This document shows positions 1 to 11,511 of a DNA stretch of 64,000 nucleotides, one piece after another. The notes below the pieces were generated by a model, which was given only the letters and a program-made list of their open reading frames with translations, was not told where the DNA came from and did no database searches. A program made the translations under genes and the position numbers. Each line of letters begins with the position of its first letter. The first letter of the stretch is position 1. This DNA comes from Symsagittifera roscoffensis. Taxonomy: Eukaryota > Xenacoelomorpha > Acoela > Convolutidae. The stretch lies in assembly GCF_963678635.1 (NCBI RefSeq), contig NC_087068.1, positions 32,056,318-32,120,317 of the forward strand. Direction: 5' to 3'.

Positions 1-440
1 AATTTTGAAGATGATGTGGAATTATGTCAATATGAACTTTTCAGAGGCTAAAATCTGCAGCTGGTTAAGTGTAAGTGATTGCAGTGGCTGCAAAACACGA
101 AAAGGAAATTAAAAAGAACTCACTGGTAGCAATCCCATCAGCAGGCTCTCCACTAAGTCCACTTCTGTTTGTGTTTTTTAATTGACTTACCGGATGTACT
201 TAAAACTAGCTACCCCTACTATAGGAGTCCGTAAGCAAGAGTTATGTTCAAGTACAGTTAGACTTAGGCTCCACTGATTCCTGGGTCAGCAAAAACAAGA
301 TGAGTCTAGTGAGGGACAAATTATTCAAGATTATCTTAAAAGGAACTGAGACTCAGTTATTTATACAAAAAGCTGTCATAGAACAAGCAGACAATATGAA
401 GGACCTAGGCTTGCTTTTAAACAAAAACCTGAAATGACAT
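1..440 (+). pseudogene. LINE reverse transcriptase fragment
   Basis: This is a decayed piece of a non-LTR retrotransposon, cut by the window edge. It first encodes the C-terminal tail of the LINE protein (SWLSVSDCSGCK). A junction at about 140 jumps back to the RT core, where the frame reads like GSPLSPLLFVFF. The later part reads WVSKNKMSL and then KDLGLLLNKNL, which resembles the segment after the catalytic aspartates of LINE RTs. Stops and frameshifts break it. Tail followed by RT middle is a circularly permuted order, seen again in the tandem array at 8590-10613. The family call rests on motif pattern; the clade is not resolved. Confidence 0.6.
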
Positions 441-539
441 ACACAAAAAAATCATTTTTCAGTTAGGGACATTTTTTGATTCTGACATGTCAATTTTCAA
501 ATTTTCAGTCTTTTTATACTTGAATTTAAATTTAGCGTT

Positions 540-1810
540 AGTAGCCAGCTCCTTATTTCATCGCCCGTGTAGATTTCTGACTTCAACTCAGCAGTACCGC
601 CTAGCTAATTACTGCATTCAAGAAAATACTGCCTACTGGGGAGTCCGCTTATCAGTGCTCAATAATCATCCTGGCTAAATTATCCCGGCCTGTTTAGCCG
701 ACATGGGTGGAGAAACATCCATTAATTGTCAGCGTATAAACATCTTTGGATCTCATTTGACGTGCAGATGAAATAGTGATGGATGGTAAGCGTGTTTTTA
801 AATTTTTTGTTGTAAAAAACATTTTTCTGGCCCGGATATTTGCTGCAATTTTGCAGCTAACAGTTGCAATAATTTATCTCAAAATTGCACTGTCAATCAG
901 AAGGAGGTTGACTATCATTTCTCTGTTTTGATGCCGTAACCTTTAAATCTTTCCTTTTCTCAAGGATCTTGTTAAGAATTTTAAACCTTGCATTGTCCGA
1001 CCATTTTTCCTGATATTAATTTTTAGTCCATTGCTTCCAATTTTTTTGCTAATGTCTTGTTCAAAATCACTTCTATGTTGAGGTACTTCTGAAAACCTGA
1101 TGAAACGTCCCTTCATTAACGTTTCTTTGTACAGCAAAGAAGCGCAGCCTATAAAAATGAGAATTTTCCTGTTATCTGTGAGTTGTTGGAACCATCCACA
1201 TGTGACCTGAGTTTACGTTTACTTTTAAATCCAATAAGTCAAACTACCGTTACAATCAAGTTCTTCTAAAGCAAACTGCAAATTTGGATGCAACTTATTG
1301 GCAGCCCTCTGAACTACCCCAGGTTCGCCTCTCACACTATTAACTATTTCATCCACATATCTTAGAAAAGCTTGAACACTATTGTCATTCTGACTTGTTT
1401 CCTGCTGTTCTTTGCAAACCATGCAAAAACGGTCAATTTTGGACTCCAATGTGTTAACACACCCTAAGTGGACCTGTTCAAACAGGCTGTGCATTTTACT
1501 CCTTCAGTTACTTTTTTTACCTTTTTCTGGCATCCAGGGAAGACTCCCTTTTTATCCTCATTTTGGAAACGTCAATTTTGCTAATCTATTCATTAATGCA
1601 GCTTCGTATTCTTTGAGTTACAAATTGGCCAGTATAACTGCTCGAGAGGCGACTTTTGCTGAACAGTCTTTTTGTACAAACTGCAAACCATTGCATTTAA
1701 AGAGTACCTTACCCACAGTCAAGTTTATAGCTTTTTCATAGCTTTGCGAGATAAATCCGGAAGATTGGTTTGCTTTATACAATCTCCTCGGGGCTACAGT
1801 GGCTGTTCTG
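540..1810 (-). pseudogene. Penelope-like element remnant (RT to GIY-YIG)
   Basis: On the - strand, reading from high to low coordinates, this holds pieces of a Penelope-like element. An RT piece at 1225-1494 contains RYVDEIVNSV and HPNLQFALEELDCNGSL, matching the catalytic (R-Y-V-D-D-I) and following motifs of PLE reverse transcriptases; the second aspartate is E here. A linker at 943-1137 follows, then a badly decayed GIY-YIG end at about 800-540. Frames are broken between pieces. A cleaner endonuclease part is at 36055-36318. Assignment is from family motif knowledge. Confidence 0.65.
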
Positions 1811-1839
1811 TATATTTATTAATGAATCGCCGGATGTAC

Positions 1840-2800
1840 TAAATTTTAGCTACCCTTAGTTGTTTGCTGATGATATAATGATTCTCTCCTTAAGCAAGAT
1901 TTATAATCAAGTACAGTTAGACTTAGAATCCATTGATAACTGGGTCAGCAAAAACAAAATAAACTGGGTCTAGCCAGGGACAAATATTTCAAGATTACTT
2001 TAAGAGGAATTGAGACTCAGTTATTTTTACAAAAAGGTTTAATAGAACAAGCAGACATTATGAAGGACCTAGGCTTGCTTTGAACAAAAACCTGAAATGA
2101 CATACACCCAAATAAACTAGGTTGAAGACGGCTAATATAATTTTCTCTCCTGGAAAAGAATGTTTCTTACAAATTGAAAACGTTGTGAAAACTGTGCTGG
2201 TACAAACTCATTGCTTGTGCCAGTTGTTATGTATGGGTTTCATTGTGATGCGCTCTCAAAATCCGGCATGGAGAGTCTTGAAGAATCCTAAAAAAAGCTA
2301 TCATGTGGGTAAAGCGGAAAAAAATGCCAATTATTTTAGTCAATTAATGTTTTTACCACTTCCAATGTTTTCCAATTAAATGGACATCTTTTGGTTGCAA
2401 AAATAGTGTTGAAACTGAGTCCAATCAAATTTTATCAAGTAAAAGTAAATTATTGAGAAGAAACTCTAAATTTTTCAAACTAAGTAAAATGAGAACAAAA
2501 GAAGCAAGAAGAGAATTCTCGTTTAGAACTTTTAGAAGGATAAATAGATTGATTGAGTTTGTGGATTTCAGTAGATTGTTGGGCTCGAAAAACAGAATTT
2601 TGAAGATGATGTGGAATTATGTCAATATGAACTTTTCAGAGGCTAAAATCTGCAGCTGGTTAAGTGTAAGTGATTGCAGTGGCTGCAAAACACGAAAAGG
2701 AAATTAAAAAGAACTCACTGGTAGCAATCCCATCAGCAGGCTCTCCGCTAAGTCCACTTCTGTTTGTGTTTTTTAATTGACTTACCGGATGTACTTAAAT
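1840..2800 (+). pseudogene. LINE RT fragment, C-terminal half
   Basis: The piece begins near the RT active site; about 1858-1880 reads LFADDIMILS, an F-A-D-D catalytic motif. It continues through the K-D-L-G-L-L segment to the LINE C-terminal tail, open at 2453-2707 (SFRTFRRINRLIEF, then SWLSVSDCSGCK). Several in-frame stops show that it is dead. It lies beside a PLE remnant on the opposite strand, an arrangement repeated at 43920-44815. Confidence 0.65.
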
Positions 2801-3059
2801 TATTGAGAAAAAAAAAGTAAAATGAGAACAAAAGAAGCAAAAAGAGAATTCGAGAATGTCTAGGTGCTCAGGTTTTTGAATATAGCGCAATCTTTGTATC
2901 AGTAGATAAAATTACACAAAAAATTGCCGTTCAATTACCTAAGAATCAATCAGTGTTTATTATTCAAAGTTCTGAGTTGAGTCACATTTTTGGTTATGAG
3001 TTAGAGCAAATCAAACATGGGTTATAATGAAAGGAAAAGGTCCCCAATATACTCAGTAT

Positions 3060-4030
3060 TCTCCAATTGTGAAGTTTATTTTAACAATACAATGGTTTAC
3101 AACGCCAACAGATTACATCCTCATAAGTAGCCAATAGACACAAATATCGAAAGAAGTCAATTCGTTAGCACTGAGTAATAAAGGAGTAATTGTCTGTCAT
3201 TGATACAATTTTGAAGAATATCCTCAAGCAATTAATATGCATCCATTCAGTGATAGAAAAAATTCCTTAGGAACAGGGATATTTTTTTCACTCTATGGGA
3301 GGCTCGCCATTGATTTGTTTAGGTGCGAAAAGTTGTTACTACCACATATCAAATTTCGAATTAAACTTATTTGAGCTAGACCTAGTTTTTACATACTACC
3401 TGATAATGCTAGTTTGAAAATTGTTGATTGTTTGCTGTTAATTAGAAGCATTTTAGATGCTGAACCTAATCATCAACACTTGCAATGGAATCCGGAAAAA
3501 GAACCTGCCCAATGCATTTAAATGGAAACTATAGCAAGAACCTTCATAATTCCATCTCGCCACAACCAATTCATGCAAGAAATTATATTCAATAACGCTC
3601 CAATGAGAAAAATAGCTAATGCAATGAATACAAATTCAGATCTTGCAGGATGTTATCATAAAAACTATTTCAACTATCAACAATTTTATTTGAGAGAGCT
3701 TAGAAAAATTTGAAGTAGAAGAGCAATTAATTCATTAGATAATTTTCTGCTTGTCGCCCTTGTGTTACAACAATGAAGGCAATGCAGTTTAACGAACAAT
3801 AACCAGCTCTTCCTATGGAAGGTTTTCAAAATGACTATAAGCTTGTTTTTGACTTGACTTCACTTTAGGATGCAGCTGAACAATTGCATTATCCAGAAAT
3901 TAGTCGACAAAACTTGAGACTAGAACTTTTTTCTAATTTCCCTTGAAACAAGTAACGGAAGTGATAGTCTTGGGAGAAAGACTATCAAGTTTTCAAATTG
4001 ACAATTTCAGAACAGTGGCTAAAAATGTTT
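3060..4030 (+). pseudogene. Polinton capsid-like (F54H12.2-like) protein remnant
   Basis: Fragments in shifting + frames resemble the Polinton structural protein often annotated in invertebrates as F54H12.2-like. Readable pieces are FFSLYGRLAIDLF (about 3280-3325), a stretch ending in ETIARTFIIPSRHNQF (3522-3580), NNAPMRKIANAMNTNSDL (about 3594-3650), LVFDLTS (about 3843-3866) and EVIVLGERLSSFQIDNF (about 3959-4010). Stops and frameshifts interrupt it throughout. The family match is from recalled pattern and not from an alignment. Confidence 0.5.
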
Positions 4031-4319
4031 AACTTTTTCGAGTTTTCAGGTTCCTATAAAAACGTTGTATTTTTTGGAATTTTTCAATGTTATTGTCTCT
4101 GTACTATCTATTTTGTTTTTCTTCAGACCTAAATCTCCACAAAAAGCAGATAATGATTGCTGTTTAATTGAAAAACCAAGAAATTTTTTCAAAATAGACT
4201 ATAAAGCAGTATTCAATAGTATCTGTCCAGTACACCAAGCTTGTGTATGGGACTTTGTTGATTCAATAACTAAATTCGGGTAAGTCATCAAGTTTTTCAA
4301 ATATCAAAAGAATCTTTTG

Positions 4320-4555
4320 CAATCATCAACACAATTCAAGTAATGATAGAGGGGAACACTGGATCATGATAGCTCGATTGAACAAAATTTACTACTTTGC
4401 TGATTCTTTGCGTCGAAAAAGAACAACTTTTTCCGTTCTAACAAAAAAGTATTTGCAAATGGTTTCCAGAAAACCAGAAAACCACAAAGAACTGATAATT
4501 TGTGTGGTTGTTACGCAATTTATTCAGCCTTTACTCCTTTAAACTCTATCAGAGA
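4320..4555 (+). pseudogene. Adenain-like cysteine protease remnant
   Basis: The three catalytic neighbourhoods of a C5/adenain-type protease appear in order: histidine in GEHWIMIARL (about 4350-4380), aspartate in YYFADSL (about 4390-4411) and cysteine in NLCGCYAIYSAF (about 4498-4533). The last lies in another frame, so a frameshift separates D from C. This protease processes virion proteins in adenoviruses and Polintons. The copy is too broken to work. Confidence 0.55.
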
Positions 4556-4560
4556 AACTT

Positions 4561-6900
4561 GAATAATATTCATGTTGTGCATGTTTTGATTTTTGTAAGA
4601 AATTTTATGTAAATGTGTAGTTTTTTTTGTGTAACTTATGGCAGTAATTTTGCTATACGATGCAGTGATTAATATAATTTTTTTGTAATTTTAATTTTTT
4701 TTCTCAAAAATTTGTTTCTTTTTGAAGTTTCAGTAGGTTTCAGCAAAGAGCAAAAAAAGTTGTTAAAACACCATATAAAACGCTACACCTAATACAACTA
4801 GGATAGTCACCAATTAGATAACGCGCCCAAAAATAGACATTTCCACACCAAATCTAAATAAAACTTGTTCGGCTTAGTATTCTCTTATCATCACACTAAC
4901 CATGAAACCTTACCTTTTTCTTCCCTATATTAATACATTGCAGACTCTATTCCTAATCTTAATACAAAGCGTGGCTGACCGGAAATCTATATCGTATCTT
5001 TATACATGGGTTCAGCCATGCCCCCGCCACTTTGCCTCAACATCTACTACTTTGCAATAATCAAAAGCCAAACACAGGCAAAAATGGCTTCACTCCGCAA
5101 TTACAGGAAAAAAAGGACAAATTCAAGCTTTTAATTCAGATGCTCAGAGGAGATTTGCACCACTTGCGATTCAAAACAAACATAGCATTGGGAGCCAGCA
5201 GGCTCAAAATGAAAAAAGAAACGAGTCGAACAAAAATTAAAATAGTTCGAAGAGAAGCATGGTGCCCATGCAAATTCGAAACTTTGACTAGAATGAGGTT
5301 CAATTTAGAAAAACATTTCCAGAAAGAAAATTACCAACGTAAAGTTGGTATTCATAAACAATTACAGAACAGCAACTAAGCCGATGAAAATAGGGTAGCT
5401 CATGTTAATTAAATTCGGAAATAGGGTAACTTCGAAAACAAAATTCTTGTAATGAAAAATTCGAAAAAAAACTAAAATGTTAAACTTGTACGCTACCCCT
5501 CCGAAAACACTCAAAATTTTTGCTTCACCGACAAAAAATCGGTGAGCCAATAAAAACAGGCAGAATCAATTCACGCCAAACAAATCCTTGATGCCAAAAA
5601 AACCCAGATAAATTACTTACTCTAATCAATGTTAGTAAATGAATAACTTACAGAATTAAATCACAAAATTTTTCAATAGAAATAGCTTGAAGCTTAAGAA
5701 AAATCAGATATGGCAACTAAACCGACAAAGCATAAACAGACATATATAGTCACACAACGAGTTTCAGGATCATTGCTTAATGTTTTTGTTTGTTATGAAT
5801 TGAATGAATTTTGTGTGCTAGGCCTCCAATGGGAAGATTTTAGAAACAAGTTCGTTGTGTGCCTAGACACTCAAGATTTCATATTTTCAAAGCTGCTCCG
5901 TCTAATTACTTATTGATACCAGATTCAGCAACCAGATTTCTGGAAGCAGGTAACCTCAATACTCTGCCAATACCTGGTGCAGGTAAAAGGCATGCACACG
6001 ACTTTATTCCACCGAAGGACGTTTCGGTATCATTGATCTTTTTGATGAAGGCAATGATCTAGTTAACGTGCTTGAGCCTTCCTGTAACACTCCCCAAAAA
6101 GCAGCCCAAGACTTGATCTAACTTGCAAACTTCGTCTGCCGTAGAACCATAGGTAGTGTTTTTGTTCTCGGTATTCTTGAAGGGGACGAAAACCGTGCGA
6201 GAACAAGTGTATCGAACGAAATTCGTCAAGCGAGAGCTGGGACAGTTTCAATGAGAGCTCAGCAAAGAGTCGAGTGGAATAATCTGCCAAGAGTGGAGCC
6301 TTACTTCAGATAGACGCTACTTTGAACCAGCTATATTTCACATCAAAAACGACGGCCTGCATAACATCAAAAACCTAGTGAAAGGCAAGATTTTCTGTTC
6401 GAAAAACGACAAGGAACTGAACAAAGCCGGGAACAAAAAGGTGATTACTTGTCATACTAACAATTGTCAGTGTGCCAATCTTTGGAACACTCCACGTCAG
6501 TAAATTAGTCAGTACGCTAAGGATTGATTTTCCAAAGGTACTTTTAGGTGCCATCAATTGATCAAAAACAAATAATCTTTCTTTTTCTTTCTTCCAAAGG
6601 TACCTTCAGCAGCCACCGGTGAAAATAAGAACAATGATTAATGTTTGCAAGAACTGCATAACTAATATTAAAAAAATGAAAAAACATATCTCATGCAATT
6701 GTCACATTCAACTAACTCTGAATAAACAGCTCTACAAAATGTCGCCTTAACCGATACACGGGGCTGTGTTTGAATGCAAATGTTTGAAATTAGCAGCAAA
6801 TTTGCAAAATCTTGAAGAGAAACTGACAGCAAAAAATGACAAGAAATTTGAAGAAGCCTTAAAAATCACACAAAGGAGGTAAATCTAGCCAACTAACAAA
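4561..6900. other. AT-rich stretch without a recognisable gene
   Basis: Short open frames occur (for example 5032-5379 on +, 115 codons, lysine/arginine rich), but none shows a recognisable domain. The stretch links the Polinton remnant to the LINE copy at 6960 and is probably transposon debris. No RNA gene was seen. Confidence 0.5.
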
Positions 6901-6959
6901 AAATTCAAAATACAACGACAAACTCAGACATTTTTTTTGAAATCATGGGAAAAATCTCC

Positions 6960-7190
6960 TTGCCACAGACGAAAGAATAAACGCGATACTGAATGTAATC
7001 GGTGAGAAACCACATATAGTGGAATTAAAGAGACTAGGAAAACTAGATGAGTTTCGACAGAAGCTAGCAAATCTTCTTGTTGCAGTTGCAAGTGAACATG
7101 AGGCGCGTCTAATCTTGGCAAAAACTAAGGAAAAACGAGAGTGCTTTTCAAATATGGGCTTACATCTTTTCATGGTTTTTTCGAGATAAG
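6960..7190 (+). pseudogene. LINE ORF1-like fragment
   Basis: One + frame from about 6961 to 7190 reads NAILNVIGEKPHIVELKRLG, then a segment ending in EHEARLILAKTKEK. This is the usual pattern of the RNA-binding part of CR1/jockey-type ORF1 proteins (a V-x-x-I-x-R-L-G core, then I-L-x-x-A-K). A related LINE RT lies just downstream at 7880-9490, so both may come from one old LINE copy. The match is weak and recalled. Confidence 0.35.
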
Positions 7191-7879
7191 AAGCAGCTAA
7201 AGAAAATCAAATCTTGAGACAAGGCGATCTTTTCTGAGTGAAAGTGTTACCAAAGAGAGGCTAAAAATGAAAAAAATCTCGACCTATTCAACAATGGAAT
7301 GAAAGAAGAAAAAGAAGCAATTTCAAACCTGCTTGATGTTGCACTCTAAACTGTCTTTTCCCTGCTGAGAAAAACCAATTGAATCATAAAATCATGAACG
7401 CTCAGATCGCCATGTTGTACAATTTTTGTTGGAATATCAGCACAAAAATATCAAGGCCGTCTTTCAGAACTACAGAAGCCTCGGCAATGCTGACCATGAC
7501 GATTATAATAGGATGCTGGAATCAATAGCTTTTGAGCCAGCTGTTATACCAACATAGATAAAAGAGTGATATCACAGGGGTACGTTTTCAACGAAGAACG
7601 AGGCATAAATAAACTCTCCCTCTATGGAATTCTCCAAGCAACCCCAGCATAAAAAATAGACTACAATCACAACAATAATTACTTCTCGCAAAACATACAA
7701 GCTACAGGAAGAAACACGTTGATAATGTAAGAGTGATTGTAACTGAAACTGCCAAAAATGACAGACTTAGATATCAGCAGTATCTTATGAAACAAGGAGA
7801 CGTAAATCTGATTTCTGTAGTTTACCCAAAGTAAGAGTTAAAGATGCAAGAAGTAGCGGTAATCAAAACGAAAAAGTAA

Positions 7880-9490
7880 ACACATTGAACTATTTTTTTT
7901 CGTTCCGTTATTCCACCGAAAGAACCATTTCATATTGAAGAAATAGCATTAGAAAAGACAAAATTGACGATATTCAGTGTCTCGATAGAGACTCTTCACG
8001 AAGTAAGAGCAACATTAGATCCGAAAAAGGCTAGAGGGCCGGACTGGTTCCCACCAAAATTTTTCCACAAAACCACTAGGCAAATGGCAATCACTCTGAA
8101 CAAATATGTTGAAAATGTAAAAGAGAGCCAGGAACTTACCAATCAGATGGAAACTGGTAGCGGGGTTACCAGTGTTCAAAAATGCAGATAGGCGTAAATA
8201 AGACAATAACCGACCTGTATCACTCCTAAAAACTTTGCGTACGTTTTTTTTTGAAAAGTGTATCTATAAAACATAATACAAGCACTTTGCAGAGGACTGA
8301 AACTCATGTCAGCAAAGTTTTGTCAAGACATGTTCAGTGGTCACAAACAGGCTGAGATTCCTAAAAAGATTCACAAAATTCTAGACAAAAGTTCATCTTG
8401 CAAGGTCTTTGATTTTTACACATGCTTTCGAAGATGTTTGGTAAAGCTTCTCCTAAAAAAATTGGTCAAAAATCTTTTTGGGGATGCTGAATTTGAATTT
8501 TGCATGACTATCTTAATGAACGAAAGCTATTTCCTTGTGTAGATGTCACGTGTTCGATTGTGCTGGAGGTGACAAGCGGTGTGCCACATGGCTCTCCACT
8601 AAGATCACTCCTGTTTGTATTTTTTTAATGACTTGCCAGATCTACTGAAAACTAGCGACCCCTACTATAGGAGTCCGTAACTAAGAGTAATGTTCAAGTA
8701 CACTTAGACTTAGACTCCACTGATTCCTGGGCCAGCGAAAACAAGATGAGTCTAGCAAGGGACAAATATTTCAAGATTATCAAGATTTACATAAAAGGAA
8801 TTCAGACTCAGTTTTTTTTTACAAAAAGCTGTCATAGAATAAGCAGACATTATGAAGGACCTAGGCTTGCTCTTAAATAAAAACCTGAAATAACATTCAA
8901 CTAGGTTGAAAACGGCTAATATAATTTTCCATCTCCTGGCAAAGAATGTTTCTTACAAAATGAAAACATTGTGAAAACTGGGCTTGTAAAAATTCATTGC
9001 TTATGCCAGTTGTTATGTATGGGTTTCCTTGTGATGCGCTCTCAAAATCCGGCATGGAGAGTCTTGAAAAATGCCAAAAAAAATGGGGATAATGTGGACA
9101 AAAGATGCCAATTACCTCAGTCAATTAATGTTTTTACCACTCCCAATGTTTTCCAACTAAATGGACATCTTTTGGCTGCTAAAAAGAGTGTTGAAACAGA
9201 GTTCAATCAAATTTTACCAAGTAAAGTAAATTATTGAGAAAAAAATAAGTAAAATGAGAACAAAAGAAGCAAAAAGAGAATTCTCGTTTAGAACTTTTAG
9301 AGCAATAAACAGACTAATTGAATTTGTGGATTTCACTAGATTGTTGGGCTCGAAAAACAGAATTTTGAAGATGATGTGGAATTATGTCAATGTGAACTTT
9401 TCAGAGGCTAACATCTGCAGCTGGTTAAGTGTAAGTGATTGCAGTGGCTGCAAAAACACAAAAAGGAAATTAAAAAGAACTCACTGGTAG
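7880..9490 (+). pseudogene. Degenerate LINE reverse transcriptase
   Basis: This is the longest LINE copy left of the LTR element. The open piece at 7964-8191 encodes DPKKARGPDWFPPKFFHK, the conserved N-terminal RT motif of CR1/jockey-type LINEs. Downstream come a broken palm region (8306-8542), a damaged G-V-P-H-G-S-P-L motif at about 8578-8600, the K-D-L-G-L-L-L motif near 8852-8875, and the C-terminal tail at 9254-9490. Many stops and frameshifts make it non-functional. The related copy at 39920-42220 keeps FADDIMIL. Confidence 0.75.
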
Positions 9491-10613
9491 CAATCCCATC
9501 AGCAGGCTCTCCACTAAGTCCACTTCTGTTTGTGTTTTTTAATTGACTTGCCGGATGTACTTAAAACTAGCGACCCCTACTATAGGAGTCCGTAAGCAAC
9601 AGTTATGTTCAAGTACAGTTAGACTTAGACTCCACTGATTCCTGGGTCAGCAAAAACAAGATGAGTCTAGCAAGGGACAAATAATTCAAGATTATTTTGA
9701 AAGGAATTGAGACTCAGTTATTTTTACAAAAAGCTGTCATAGAACAAACAGACAATATGAGGGACCTAGGCTTGCTTTTAAACAAAAACCTGAAATAACA
9801 TTTAACTAGGTTGAAAACGCCTAATATAATTTTCCATCTCCTGGAAAAGAATGTTTCTTACAAATTGAAAACATTGTGAAAACTGGGCTCGTACAAATTC
9901 ATTGCGTGTGCCAATTTTGTTATGTATGTATTTCATTGTGATGCGCTCTCAAAATCCGGCATGTAGAGTCTTGAAAAATCCTTAAAAAAGCTATCCTATG
10001 GATAAAGGGGACAAAAGATGCCAGTTACCTCAGTCAGTTAATGTTTTTACCACTCCCAATGTTTTCCAACTAAATGGACATCTTTTGATTGCAAAAATAG
10101 TGTTGAAACTGAGTCCAATCAAATTTTATCAAGTAAAAGTAAATTATTGAGAAGAAACTCTAAATTTTTTAAACTAAGTAAAATGAGAACAAAAAAAGCA
10201 ATAGGAGAATTCTCGTTTAGAACTTTTAGAGCAATAAACAGATTAATTGAATTTTTGGATTTCACTAGATTGTTGGGCTCGAAAAACAGAATTTTGAAGA
10301 TGATGTGGAATTATGTCAATATGAACTTTTCAGAGGCTAAAATTTGCAGCTGGTTAAGTGTAAGTGATTGCAGTGGCTGCAAAACACGAAAAGGAAATTA
10401 AAAAGAACTCACTGGTAGCAATCCCATCAGCAGGCTCTCTACTAAGTCCACTTCTGTTTATGTTTTTTAATTGACTTACCGGATGTACTTAAAACTAGCG
10501 ACCCCTACTATAGGAGTCCGTAAGCAAGAGTTATGTTCAAGTACAGTTAGACTTAGGCTCCACTGATTCCTGGGTCAGCAAAAACAAGATGAGTCTAGTG
10601 AGGGATAAATTAT
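8590..10613 (+). repeat. Tandem array of a partial LINE (about 0.92 kb unit)
   Basis: The segment from GGCTCTCCACTAAG (RT G-S-P-L motif) to the LINE C-terminal tail repeats head to tail. Unit starts are at 8590, 9505 and 10433, so the period is about 915-928 bp. The last unit is cut at 10613 by the LTR element and resumes at 35039. Each unit lacks the LINE 5' half. Similar units recur at 1-440, 1840-2850 and 37260-38790. Amplification by unequal crossing-over, and not repeated 5' truncation, would explain the identical breakpoints. Confidence 0.75.
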
Positions 10614-11499
10614 TGTAACATTCGCCCAAATATCACACAGCGACGGAGCGTAGAAAAAGTACCTATTGACGACTGGCAGGCGTCAGTTACCTTAATTCCA
10701 CTCGTTTTTCACCGTCCCGACCTTGCCAGTTGATTTTCTGGTCTGTCTAGGGCAAAGTAAAAAGTTACTATTTTTAGGCCATCAGTCAAACGACTTTTGA
10801 TCAGCTTTCGTTTGCATGCGAACACAACCACATAGCTGAGTCTCGGATCCTCAGACTACGTGATTGTCATTAAAAACACGGCTCGAACAACCTATTTTTA
10901 TATGTTTTTGTGTGACAGTTTTATATTAAATCCATTGGAGATGGATTGACCCTTTCCTTTCTCTATCTACTCATACTCTGAAATATCAAATAATATCGGT
11001 GTTTAATTCAGATCTAGGACATTACAGCAACTGTTATGGCTAGTTTACACAGTCCCTTCACATATAACAGTCTCTGGGGGACCAAGCCTCCGCTCCCGTG
11101 ATTTTCTTGAGATAACACTCTTATCTCCTATATTTCGTGTCCCGGGAGGGTTCCGTGGTATTTCTCTTCCCCCCACCGAAGCCTCCGTCTCCACAAATAT
11201 CTCTCACTAAGGTCCTTATCGTGTGTTATTGCCACGATAAGAGGCTCCGTAATTTTCTCGTCTCGGATACAACCGTTTGTCACAAAATATGGCGTCGTTC
11301 TGATTTTTCTCTATTTTATTCAAAATGGCCGTCTTTTTTCTATTTCTCAGAAATGTTCTCCTTCAAATCGAAATTTTAAAATTAAAAATTCCAGAACATT
11401 CTGACCCTCCGTCGCAACACTTTTTTGTTCGTAAGGCCTTTAGTCACTTTTATTTCCGTCGCGGGAAGGTTATGCTGTGTCATCCGGCGGAATGGCACA
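10614..11499 (-). repeat. 3' LTR of the giant retrotransposon
   Basis: 886 bp, with no difference from 34153-35038 seen in a by-eye comparison. In sense it starts TGTGCC and ends GTTACA. It contains the TATA-like TATAAAAATAG (10892-10902) and one GGAGGGT motif near 11141. In sense it is preceded by the polypurine tract at 11502-11511. Confidence 0.95.
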
Positions 11500-11501
11500 T
11501 A

Positions 11502-11511
11502 CTCCCCGGAC
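11502..11511 (-). promoter_or_regulatory. 3' polypurine tract (plus-strand primer site)
   Basis: In sense, TTTGTCCGGGGAGTA lies directly before the 3' LTR start TGTGCC, where the plus-strand primer must sit. The purine run GGGGAG is short. The same decamer GTCCGGGGAG occurs at 22154, 24618, 24660, 24702 and 24786, and the copy at 22154 shares about 45 bp of flanking similarity with this one. Confidence 0.6.

Larger units (their letters stand above)
1..2850. repeat. Segmental duplication, copy 1 (matches 42109-44958)
   Basis: Positions 1-2850 align with 42109-44958 at a constant offset of 42108 with only scattered mismatches. The match ends abruptly at the shared GAGAATT (2850 and 44958). The left end lies outside the window. 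It carries LINE, PLE and LINE pieces in the same order. A duplication involving 2.85 kb or more is certain from the sequence; whether it is biological or an assembly effect cannot be told here. Confidence 0.9.
2851..4560 (+). mobile_element. Polinton/Maverick remnant
   Basis: A decayed DNA transposon piece lies between two LINE/PLE blocks. It contains a capsid-like protein remnant (3060-4030) followed by an adenain-like cysteine protease remnant (4320-4555). Neighbouring capsid and maturation protease genes are typical of Polintons. No polymerase B or integrase piece was recognised nearby, so only a fragment remains. The left junction falls exactly where the 2.85-kb segmental duplication ends. 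Confidence 0.5.

Noticed and set aside
5032-5379. 115-codon basic + frame as a gene
   Set aside because: No recognisable domain or splice context, and it lies among transposon debris; left as unassigned.
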